NCBI GenBank assembly: GCA_035275625.1
Contig: DATEMK010000639.1
Span: 1 to 13,341, forward strand
DNA: 13,341 bases
Origin: DATEMK01 sp035275625
GTDB lineage: Bacteria; Bacteroidota; Bacteroidia; AKYH767-A; OLB10
Reading direction: 5' to 3'
Shown here piece after piece: positions 1 to 6,312 of this stretch. The notes under the pieces are model-generated. The model did not search any database and was not told where the DNA came from. It saw only the letters and a list, made by a program, of their open reading frames with translations. Each line of letters opens with the position of its first letter. The first letter of the stretch is position 1. The position numbers and the translations under genes were made by a program.

Positions 1-1
1 A

Positions 2-346
2 AAAATAAGTATATTATATTTCTGGAATGCTCTTGATCAGCAAAGCAGGGTAAGATTGATGCCGCTTCAGAAAATTTATGAGAAGTTTAACGGAACCGGT
101 GTTGAAGTAATTGGCATGAATGTCAGTGATAAAAACAAAGAGCAATTAAAAAAGCTGCTGCAAAATAAAAAAATCATTTTTCCGCAATTGACAGACGCAG
201 CCATTACGGGTGAAAAATACAACCTGCTCGAACTTCCGACTATTTATGTTATCGGTAAAGATGGAAAAATTATTGAAGGTTTTGTTCCGCCTCCAAAAGA
301 AAATCTCGAATTGAAACTCGAAAAATTAATTCTGAAAAATCAGTAA
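2..346 (+). CDS. TlpA-like thioredoxin-fold protein, C-terminal part, lacking the CxxC motif
   Basis: The frame is open from the left edge, so the 5' end lies outside the window; 114 codons are visible. The fragment reads as the TlpA/AhpC-TSA thioredoxin fold: a strand and turn (ILYFWNALDQQS) at residues 4-15, a helix (MPLQKIYEKF), a beta strand with IGMNVS, and the cis-proline loop LPTIYVIGKDGKII near residues 78-91. In TlpA and ResA relatives the FW is followed by a WCxxC redox site. Here the aligned stretch reads LDQQS, and the whole visible part has no cysteine, so it should not act as a thiol-disulfide oxidoreductase. It may be the degenerate last domain of a longer protein. The next gene begins 9 bp downstream on the same strand, suggesting co-transcription. 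The fold is fairly sure; the role is unknown. Confidence 0.75.
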   Translation, partial: KISILYFWNALDQQSRVRLMPLQKIYEKFNGTGVEVIGMNVSDKNKEQLKKLLQNKKIIFPQLTDAAITGEKYNLLELPTIYVIGKDGKIIEGFVPPPKENLELKLEKLILKNQ

Positions 347-355
347 CTTTATAAA

Positions 356-841
356 ATGTTTATTCCTTTTAATAATTTGCCCGGTCACTCAAGAATCTGG
401 ATTTACCAGTCAGGCCGTGAACTGAGCGAAGCGGAAGTAAATGAAATAAAAAAGCTTGCAGAACATTTTGTCGGGGAATGGACTGCTCATCAGCAAACTT
501 TACATGCGGGCTTTGAAATTTTTCACCATATTTTTCTTGTTCTTGCAGTGGACGAAAACCGAAATGATGCCAGCGGATGTTCCATTGATAAGTCTGTTCA
601 TTTTATCCGCCAGTTGGAGACGCAATACAAAATTTCGCTTTTCGACCGTTTCAATATCGCTTTCAGGAAAGGAGAAAAGGTGCTTGTCAAATCTTTAAAT
701 GATTTTTTAAAAATGTTTAAAGACGAAAAGTTGACGGACAACCTGCACGTTTTTAATAACCTTCTTGATACAAAAGCTGATCTCCATACCAAATGGGAAA
801 TTCCGTTAAAAGAAAGCTGGGTTATCTCGAAACTTTTATAA
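356..841 (+). CDS. conserved Bacteroidota protein, often labelled 'ABC transporter ATPase'
   Basis: A soluble 161-residue protein with no signal peptide and no membrane segment. From memory it matches a widespread family in Bacteroidota recognised by an N-terminal FIPFNNLPGHSRIWIYQSGR-type segment, a central W-T-A-H motif (residues 42-45), LAVDE followed by ASGCSIDKSVHFI (about residues 63-84), and a C-terminal VFNNL...KW-IP--ESW segment. Public annotations often call this family an ABC transporter ATPase, but I see no Walker A (GxxGxGKS/T), ABC signature or Walker B motif, so that name is not supported by the sequence. The true function is unknown; the conserved Cys in SGCSID, with nearby His and Asp residues, could be functional. 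It follows the TlpA-like gene by 9 bp and probably shares its transcript. The start ATG gives the family's usual N-terminus. Confidence 0.85.
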   Translation: MFIPFNNLPGHSRIWIYQSGRELSEAEVNEIKKLAEHFVGEWTAHQQTLHAGFEIFHHIFLVLAVDENRNDASGCSIDKSVHFIRQLETQYKISLFDRFNIAFRKGEKVLVKSLNDFLKMFKDEKLTDNLHVFNNLLDTKADLHTKWEIPLKESWVISKLL

Positions 842-878
842 AGCTAACTGTCATTTCTTCCAGGCGCCCGTCAGCTTC
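841..878 (+). terminator. possible terminator between convergent genes
   Basis: AAGCTAAC (841-848) can pair with GTCAGCTT (870-877), seven of eight bases, with a long loop of about 21 nt, followed by a T-rich CTTCTTTT. It sits right after the stop of the upstream plus-strand gene and overlaps the 3' end of the minus-strand TerC gene. The long loop and one mismatch make it a weak candidate. Confidence 0.3.
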
Positions 879-1614
879 TTTTAACTTTCGACATGGAGAT
901 GTTCCGAAGCCGGATATTCAGTAATTCAACAACTACCGAAAAAGCCATTGCAACATAAATATAACTTTTATTTACGTGCAGGTGCAGGGATTCAACAACC
1001 AGGATTATTCCAATTGCGACAAGGAAAGTCAACGCAAGCATTTTAACAGTTGGGTACTTGTTTATAAAATCACTCACATAAGGTGCGAACCATATCATTA
1101 CAAACATTGCAATCGTTACTGCCAGTATCATAATTACCAGCTGATTTGATAAACCTACGGCTGTAATAATGCTGTCGAATGAAAATACAATATCTATTAA
1201 GGTAATTTGAAGAATAGCCTGTGACATGGTAAGATGGGTTGGCTTGGCCCCTGCTTCATGATCCGCTAATTTGAATTTCTGAATAATCTCCTTTATTGTT
1301 TTAACGATCAGGAATACTCCTCCACCGAATAAAATCAGGTCTCTTCCGCTTGCTCCGAAATCGCCAATAAAAAATAAAGGATTTACAAGTCGCGCAATCC
1401 ATGAAATGGTCATCAGCAATAAGATGCGGATAAAAAGAGCGAGGCTTAAACCAATTACCCTTGCACGATGCTGATCTTTTTTAAAACGCAGGTAACCGCA
1501 AATGATGGCAATGAAAATAATATTGTCCACACCAAGTATTATTTCTAACAGGACCAGCGTGGACAGACTAATAAGTCCTTCAACAGAAAGCAATGGAGCA
1601 AAAAATTCAGTCAT
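871..1614 (-). CDS. TerC family integral membrane protein
   Basis: A 247-residue protein made almost wholly of hydrophobic helices, about seven. It carries the two hallmark acidic motifs of the TerC family: E-I-I-L-G-V-D-N near residues 24-31 and D-I-V-F-S-F-D-S at residues 141-148, which form repeated half-sites in membrane segments. A charged loop (about residues 108-128) separates the two halves, and the C-terminus ends in the family-typical VVVELLNIRLRN. Known relatives (Alx/MntP-like exporters, YkoY, YceF and the tellurite-resistance protein TerC) act in the inner membrane, several in manganese export that helps metallate secreted proteins; which metal this one handles cannot be read from sequence. 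It stands alone between a convergent gene and a divergent one. The ATG gives a normal family N-terminus, and no strong Shine-Dalgarno is visible. No other ter genes are present. Confidence 0.92.
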   Translation of the reverse strand: MTEFFAPLLSVEGLISLSTLVLLEIILGVDNIIFIAIICGYLRFKKDQHRARVIGLSLALFIRILLLMTISWIARLVNPLFFIGDFGASGRDLILFGGGVFLIVKTIKEIIQKFKLADHEAGAKPTHLTMSQAILQITLIDIVFSFDSIITAVGLSNQLVIMILAVTIAMFVMIWFAPYVSDFINKYPTVKMLALTFLVAIGIILVVESLHLHVNKSYIYVAMAFSVVVELLNIRLRNISMSKVKRS

Positions 1615-1639
1615 AAGTCGGTTTTAAGATTTATTTGCG

Positions 1640-1647
1640 CAAATATA
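1640..1647 (-). promoter_or_regulatory. putative Bacteroidota-type -7 box for the TerC gene
   Basis: On the minus strand this reads TATATTTG, a full match to the TAnnTTTG -7 consensus of the Bacteroidota primary sigma factor. It lies 26 bp before the TerC start and would give a leader of about 20 nt. No TTTG -33 box is found at the proper distance, so this is a partial match only. Confidence 0.4.
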
Positions 1648-1767
1648 AAGTTTAGCATCAGTAAAATTTTCTCCATATGCAATTTGCTCCTGTGTGGCAG
1701 TTATTTTTGCTTAATATTTCAGAAAGCGAAAAGAGCCTGTTTTTTCATTCCTTCTTCTTTATTCTGT

Positions 1768-1775
1768 TAATTTTG
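1768..1775 (+). promoter_or_regulatory. putative -7 box for the transglutaminase-like gene
   Basis: TAATTTTG matches TAnnTTTG exactly and ends 14 bp before the ATG at 1790, implying a leader of about 10 nt, as is common in this phylum. The -33 region is only T-rich (TGTTTTTT around 1738-1745) without a clear TTTG. It faces away from the TerC promoter in the 175-bp divergent gap. Confidence 0.4.
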
Positions 1776-1789
1776 TACAAAATACCTTC

Positions 1790-3361
1790 ATGAACTTTAA
1801 CGTTTTTATCCGCCTTTCAATATTTTTTATTTCAACCGGGTTGCATGCTGCCCCCTCTGATTCACTGATAAAATTCAGTGATTTGATTTTTAAAAACGAA
1901 TTTGAAAAAACAGCCATTGCTCAATGCATGCCCGGCAATTCACCGGATATGATCAATATTTTTCTTTCCCCTTATCTTAAAGAAACCGTCTTCAATGCCG
2001 AAGCTTCACACCAGAAAATAAATGATTGTATCCATGCATTGCGCAGCCAGGTTGAAAACAAATCAGAATCTAAAAAAGTAAAAATTATTTACGATTACGT
2101 ACATAAAACATTTTTCAAAGTGTATAAGATGGAAAACAGCTTTTGTGATATTTTCAATAAAGGAGAATATAATTGCGTATCCGCCAGCGCCCTTTATGGC
2201 ATTGTTTTTTCAAAGCTTGGAATCCCTTACCAGGTAAAGGAAACACCCAACCATGTGTATCTTGAAGCATATCCGAATACGGGGAAAGTTCTTATTGAAA
2301 CCACTTCTCCTGAAAAAGGATATTACCGGTTCAGCGATGAATTTGCTCAGAACTACATAAAGAACCTCTATAAATCAAAGCTGATTTCAAAAGCGGAAAT
2401 GGATACTTCAAACACAACAGATCTTTTTAACAAATATTATTTTTCATCCGAAAATGTTTCATTGGTACAGCTTGCCGGTTTGCAGTACTCCAATTATGGC
2501 ATTTATTATCTTGATGAAAAAAATTATGCAGCCGCTGTGGATGAACTAAAGAAAGCGTATTACCTCTATCCGTCTGAACGAAATAAATACACGCTGAAGC
2601 TGGCTCTTCTTCTGCAGGCGGGAAATAACAATTACAGCAACATGGAACAGGTTTACAATCTTGTTACATTGTGCCACTATAAAAACTTAAAGGACGATGA
2701 AATAAGCGATGAAGTTATCAGGGCTGAATTTTCAAGGGTGACCCAGTCGCAGCTCATCAGCAATTCTGACTATGCAAAATTTGACAGCTCTTACAATTTA
2801 ATTTCGGCAGCGCTCACTGATACAGCGCTTAAAAATGTCATTGCTTTTGACTACCATCTTGAATTAGCCCGCCTGGGCTTGTTGAATTCAAAAGATACCC
2901 TGTATGAATTAAAGCATTTGCAGGCTGCTTATGCAATCAACGGAAACAATGCAAACCTGCAGGCTATAATTTTAGCCTACTTTGGCCGCATCGTTGAAAA
3001 GAGCAATGACGCTGCATCAATCCTGAACCTGGTGGACAGCTATTGCCGGAAATTTAGCTTTTTAGACAACAATGACCAATTCAATGCTATAAAAGCGAAT
3101 TGCCTGCTCGAACTTTCTTACAGAAATTATTCACTTAACAATCTTGCTAAAGGCGATAGTTACATTAAAGAATTTGAAGGATTGTACGAAAAGCAAAAAA
3201 ATCTTCCGATTAGTGAAACCTATGTGGAAAAAGCATATATGACCGCAGCAGGAGCATATTTTAAAAAAGGAAATTATGCAAAGTCAAAACAGCTCATTAA
3301 ATCCGGTTTGATAGTGACGCCCGGAAGTTTTGGGTTGAGGCAAATGCTTACCCAGTTTTGA
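1790..3361 (+). CDS. exported transglutaminase-like (papain-fold) protein with TPR-like repeats
   Basis: 523 residues. The N-terminus (residues 1-20) has a hydrophobic core ending in GLHAA, a likely signal peptide. Residues about 95-180 resemble the transglutaminase-like cysteine protease superfamily: YDYVHKTFF, then YNCVSASALY with the candidate nucleophile Cys129 at a helix start, G-I-P-Y, N-H-V-Y with His155, and VLIETTSP with Glu170 where Asp is usual. Family members cleave or cross-link peptides or amides; many are also non-enzymatic. Residues about 228-300 (SNYGIYYLDEKNYAAAVDEL onward) and about 480-520 (AAGAYFKKGNYAKSKQLIKSG) look like TPR helices, so the protein probably holds partners in the periplasm. 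It is monocistronic, with a short leader after a TAATTTTG box. Domain assignment is from motif reading; the substrate is unknown, and an inactive scaffold is the main alternative. Confidence 0.75.
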   Translation: MNFNVFIRLSIFFISTGLHAAPSDSLIKFSDLIFKNEFEKTAIAQCMPGNSPDMINIFLSPYLKETVFNAEASHQKINDCIHALRSQVENKSESKKVKIIYDYVHKTFFKVYKMENSFCDIFNKGEYNCVSASALYGIVFSKLGIPYQVKETPNHVYLEAYPNTGKVLIETTSPEKGYYRFSDEFAQNYIKNLYKSKLISKAEMDTSNTTDLFNKYYFSSENVSLVQLAGLQYSNYGIYYLDEKNYAAAVDELKKAYYLYPSERNKYTLKLALLLQAGNNNYSNMEQVYNLVTLCHYKNLKDDEISDEVIRAEFSRVTQSQLISNSDYAKFDSSYNLISAALTDTALKNVIAFDYHLELARLGLLNSKDTLYELKHLQAAYAINGNNANLQAIILAYFGRIVEKSNDAASILNLVDSYCRKFSFLDNNDQFNAIKANCLLELSYRNYSLNNLAKGDSYIKEFEGLYEKQKNLPISETYVEKAYMTAAGAYFKKGNYAKSKQLIKSGLIVTPGSFGLRQMLTQF

Positions 3362-3363
3362 AA

Positions 3364-4239
3364 TTAAAAATTTGTTGCTGAAACATTAAAGGTGGTCTTT
3401 TTAACCATCACATTTCCGAATGCAGTTTTTCTGAATGCAGCAATCTGAATTTTTTTCATAACGAAGCCCCGCTTGTAAACATAAAACCCTGTTTCAAAAT
3501 GATCTCCGGCATGTTCATATGAAATGCCCCGCTGAAAGCAGGGTCTGGTTCGACTCTCAAAAATCTCGGAGACCTCATCATCAGGTTTTGGATTTTCAAG
3601 GTATACGTTAAATTTCAATTTGTTTTCCATCGCCACCCTGTTTTGCTCCCTGGTGGATATTTTAAAATCATTATTAATTTTTCTGCCTCCTTCCGTCCAT
3701 TCTTCTAATCCTTCACAGGGATGATTTGAATAATAATAACTAACACTTTTGGGCTTCCCGCTGTTATAAAAATATTCCTGTTTCCCGTGCGGCATTCCGT
3801 TTTTATAATTTAAACGTTCCAGCAGCCTGCCCGAATTATAAGTATACCTTGTCTGAACTCCTTCTTTGTAATTATTCTTAAAATTAATTTCACTGTAAAG
3901 CATTCCGCTTTCATTGAACTTTTTCCAGCAGCCTTCTCTCTTTCCATTCTTAAAAACCTGGATGTCTGAAAATTTTCCGTTTTTATAATAATAAAGAGAG
4001 CTGTCCTGCAGCGTATCATTCACATACCTGCTTTTTACCTTAGGATTCCCATTTTCATAAAACTCCAGCCACCAGCCATTTTTTTTTCCGTTTTTATATT
4101 CAACAGACTGTGAAACTTTCTCCGTCCCCTCAAAATATACGGTTCGTTTACCGTTTTTGCCATCGAATTTTTCCGAACAGGAATTCAGTAAAATAAACGG
4201 CAGCAGCATGCAACAAAACAGCAGGGAATTCCTCTTCAT
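3364..4239 (-). CDS. lipoprotein with MORN-like repeats
   Basis: 291 residues. The start has a charged MKR, a hydrophobic stretch and the lipobox-like LLNSC with Cys21 followed by S-E, so export and lipid attachment by signal peptidase II are expected. Residues about 28-190 hold about six MORN-variant repeats of 23-25 residues, each of the form Y/F-x-N-G-x-x-x-G-x-W/x-x-x-Y/F-x-x-x-G, for example YKNGKKNGWWLEFYENG and YKNGMPHGKQEYFYNSG. Public databases often call such proteins YwqK-family antitoxins; no toxin gene is adjacent and I would not use that role here. The last 90 residues are not repeats and I do not recognise them. A good promoter lies immediately upstream. The stop codon is 2 bp from the stop of the convergent transglutaminase-like gene. 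The function of MORN repeats in bacterial lipoproteins is unknown. Confidence 0.85.
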   Translation of the reverse strand: MKRNSLLFCCMLLPFILLNSCSEKFDGKNGKRTVYFEGTEKVSQSVEYKNGKKNGWWLEFYENGNPKVKSRYVNDTLQDSSLYYYKNGKFSDIQVFKNGKREGCWKKFNESGMLYSEINFKNNYKEGVQTRYTYNSGRLLERLNYKNGMPHGKQEYFYNSGKPKSVSYYYSNHPCEGLEEWTEGGRKINNDFKISTREQNRVAMENKLKFNVYLENPKPDDEVSEIFESRTRPCFQRGISYEHAGDHFETGFYVYKRGFVMKKIQIAAFRKTAFGNVMVKKTTFNVSATNF

Positions 4240-4252
4240 CTTTTTATTTTAA

Positions 4253-4283
4253 CAAAAGAAGTAAAAAAATTCCTGTCCTCAAA
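4253..4283 (-). promoter_or_regulatory. promoter of the MORN lipoprotein gene
   Basis: On the minus strand, TTTG (4280-4283) is followed by exactly 19 bp and then TTCTTTTG (4253-4260). The Bacteroidota consensus is TTTG-N19-TAnnTTTG, so only one base differs. The start codon is 13 bp further on, giving a leader of about 8-10 nt. This is the best-matched promoter in the window. Confidence 0.65.
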
Positions 4284-4388
4284 AAACTCTTCGTCTTCCC
4301 TTGGATAACCGCTGATTGCGCTCGTTTATAATTACAAATATTCGCAGGATAAAATTATTCTGTATTTTCGTCTTTAAGGTTTCGGAGT

Positions 4389-4404
4389 TTCGCTAAATAG
4401 CGAA
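4389..4404. promoter_or_regulatory. palindrome upstream of the cyclase gene
   Basis: TTCGCTA-AA-TAGCGAA is a perfect 7-bp inverted repeat with a 2-bp centre, 73 bp before the cyclase ATG. A weak promoter-like pair, TTCG (4341-4344) and TATTTTCG (4363-4370) at 18-bp spacing, lies just upstream, which would put the palindrome in the early leader. It may be an operator or a small RNA hairpin. I see nothing else in the 238-bp gap. Confidence 0.35.
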
Positions 4405-4477
4405 GACACCGGAATTGATGAAACAGTGGAACTTTCCTCCGGGAAGTTTTTATGAAATAATTTTAATATGAGAAACA

Positions 4478-5542
4478 ATGGCGCTCACTGTAAGCACAAA
4501 ATCCAAACTTAAAACTGTTCTGCTTGTTACAGCATCGGGAATAGTCATAGGTCCCCTTTTTGTTGCCATTGCATTTGGTAATGATATAGAGCGGATCATC
4601 AAGGGTGCGATAGGCGGTTTCCTGATTACCTCCATCAGTTCAATATTTGAAATTTTTGTATTTACTGATAAGTTTAAGAAGCTGAATTTTTCCATACTCC
4701 TTGCTGTAAAAAGTCTTTTTTATATGTTGCTGATTTCATATTCTGTTTTACTGGTTTGGGTGGCACATGAAAGCATGATCAATCATACCTCATGGATAAC
4801 AACAATGAAAAGCAGTGATTTTGCAAAATTCATCCGGGGTGATTTTATGTTCATTCTTTTCTTTTCAATAATTGTAAGCCTGCTCCTGAATTTTTCAGTA
4901 CAGGTAAATAATCTTCTTGGAAAAGGTGTTTTACTTAATTATATTGTAGGTAAATATCACAAGCCTGTTGTGGAAGAAAGAATTTTTATGTTCCTTGATT
5001 TAGCAGCGTCAACAACAATAGCGGAGAAAATTGGCCCCCTGGCATACCATCGTTTTATGAACAGTTATTTCTTCGATATCAATGACCCCATAGTTGAATC
5101 AAAAGGCGAGATATACCAGTATGTCGGAGACGAAGTGGTCGTAAGCTGGAAAAAAAAGAACGGAATTAAAAATGCAGTTTGCATAGAATGTTTCTTCATG
5201 ATATGCAGGCGGATGGAGAGTTTAAAAGAAAATTATATAAAGGAATTTGGGATGGTGCCGGGATTCAAAGCCGGAATGCATGTAGGGGAAGCAGTAATTG
5301 GCGAAGTGGGCGATTCAAAAAAAGAAATCGTTTTTCACGGAGATGTATTAAATACTACTTCGCGCATACAGGCGCAGGCAAAAACATTGAATAAATTACT
5401 TTTGATTTCTGAAGACCTATTTCTTGCTCTCACTTCTGCAGGACAGCTGGATTCCAAATACCAGCTTGAGTTCCTCGGCAAAACAAAATTAAAAGGTAAA
5501 GAAAACGAATCCGGAATTTATTCGGTAAACATCCTAATCTGA
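4478..5542 (+). CDS. membrane-anchored class III adenylate/guanylate cyclase
   Basis: 354 residues. The N-terminal half has about four membrane helices (roughly 13-33, 43-62, 72-95 and 122-142); the C-terminal half (about 165-350) is a class III cyclase domain in the cytoplasm that makes cyclic nucleotide from a nucleoside triphosphate. Metal-binding aspartates are Asp174 (FMFLDLAAST) and Asp218 (YQYVGDEVVVSW); the transition-state pair is Asn292 and Arg296 (GDVLNTTSR). In classical cyclases a Lys four residues before the second Asp and an Asp or Thr seven residues before the Asn select the base. Here these positions are Gln214 and Val285, so the substrate (ATP, GTP or other) is open. No cyclic-nucleotide effector gene is nearby. 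It is monocistronic and followed by a dispersed repeat element. The cyclase call is firm; specificity is not. Confidence 0.9.
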   Translation: MALTVSTKSKLKTVLLVTASGIVIGPLFVAIAFGNDIERIIKGAIGGFLITSISSIFEIFVFTDKFKKLNFSILLAVKSLFYMLLISYSVLLVWVAHESMINHTSWITTMKSSDFAKFIRGDFMFILFFSIIVSLLLNFSVQVNNLLGKGVLLNYIVGKYHKPVVEERIFMFLDLAASTTIAEKIGPLAYHRFMNSYFFDINDPIVESKGEIYQYVGDEVVVSWKKKNGIKNAVCIECFFMICRRMESLKENYIKEFGMVPGFKAGMHVGEAVIGEVGDSKKEIVFHGDVLNTTSRIQAQAKTLNKLLLISEDLFLALTSAGQLDSKYQLEFLGKTKLKGKENESGIYSVNILI

Positions 5543-5549
5543 ATCATTA

Positions 5550-5638
5550 GCCACTAATTACCTGCCTGCCGGCAGGCAGGCACTAATTAACACGAATGGA
5601 TGCTAAAATTAATTTGTGGTAATCGTGTAATTCGTGGC
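5550..5638. repeat. dispersed palindromic element, copy 1
   Basis: An 89-bp element beginning GCCACTAATTA (5550-5560) and ending TAATTCGTGGC (5628-5638), which are inverted copies matching at 10 of 11 bases. Inside is a perfect 20-bp palindrome, CCTGCCTGCCGGCAGGCAGG (5561-5580), flanked on both sides by CACTAATTA. A relative lies at 11540-11636. It starts 8 bp after the cyclase stop and lies between convergent genes, so as RNA or DNA it could form a long hairpin that stops transcription from either side. It has no coding capacity. From memory, similar CCTGCC/GGCAGG and ATTCGTGGC words are common between genes in this phylum. Confidence 0.8.
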
Positions 5639-5676
5639 AAAAACTTTTTTGAACCGGATATATAGAAAATTTTCTT

Positions 5677-6312
5677 CTACTCTTTCACAAAAGTGATATT
5701 TTCAAACGGCATAAAATAATTGGTATTACAATGCAATTCATCACCGTCTATAAAAAAATCAATCCCTTTAAAGCTGACCTGCTGCAAGGATGGATTCAAT
5801 GTTACTTCAAAATAATTATTGCTGTTGTTTTCATCTTTGATCAAAGACAGCGCATCGGGAAACAGCTGGTGCTGCAAATAAAGCTTATCGCAGTGCTTTA
5901 AATCTATTTCAATTTCCCCATTTTCATCTGATTCAAAAACATTTTCTTTTTCACCGGTCATTGCCACAGCAATAATGTGCCGCAGCAGGTATTTATTTTT
6001 CTCTGTAACGATAACTTTATACTTGCTTCCTTTTTTTGACTGGTTAGTAATGGTAAAATCTTTTCCGGCTTCTTTTTCGCTCTTCAGCTTAATGGTGTCC
6101 CCAACGATTGTATAAGTTCCTTTTGCATTGCGGTCTGACGCACCATACATGTAAAAAAATTCAAATGTACCATCCGTGTTAAATTTAAAACCTGCCGCCA
6201 TGTCGTGAATTCCCGTGAGCTGGTAGCGCGCATCAATTGTTTTTTGAGCAGGCATTTTATGAGGAATGCTGATTTGAAACAACATCAAAAAAAAATATTT
6301 CCGTTTTATCAT
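5677..6312 (-). CDS. secreted protein of unknown function, coupled to the M64 peptidase
   Basis: About 211 residues from the chosen ATG at 6312. That ATG overlaps the TGA of the upstream peptidase gene as ATGA, a classic coupling arrangement; a further ATG 12 bp upstream in the same frame is possible but less likely. The N-terminus (MIKRKYFFLMLFQISI, then KMPAQ) looks like a signal peptide. The rest is rich in beta strands with alternating hydrophobics: YQLTGIHDMAAGFKFNTDG followed by a segment reading GTYTIVGDTIKLK. This pattern is like small secreted lipocalin-like or lipid-binding barrels, but I recognise no specific family. The tight overlap suggests it works with, or is produced in ratio to, the peptidase, perhaps as a partner or inhibitor; that is inference only. 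Confidence 0.75.
   Translation of the reverse strand: MIKRKYFFLMLFQISIPHKMPAQKTIDARYQLTGIHDMAAGFKFNTDGTFEFFYMYGASDRNAKGTYTIVGDTIKLKSEKEAGKDFTITNQSKKGSKYKVIVTEKNKYLLRHIIAVAMTGEKENVFESDENGEIEIDLKHCDKLYLQHQLFPDALSLIKDENNSNNYFEVTLNPSLQQVSFKGIDFFIDGDELHCNTNYFMPFENITFVKE

Noticed and set aside
871..1614. Tellurite-resistance operon member
   Set aside because: No terA/B/D/E/F/Z genes nearby; TerC-family proteins are common stand-alone metal exporters.
3810..4019. 69-codon minus-strand frame inside the MORN lipoprotein gene
   Set aside because: It is an out-of-frame shadow of the repeat-bearing gene with no family resemblance.
3364..4239. Antitoxin of a YwqK-type toxin-antitoxin pair
   Set aside because: It has a lipoprotein signal and no adjacent toxin gene; the label is a database habit for MORN-repeat proteins.
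5664..5675. Palindrome AGAAAATTTTCT as a terminator
   Set aside because: It has no loop and no GC pairs beyond one at each side, so a stable hairpin is unlikely; the element at 5550-5638 explains the region better.
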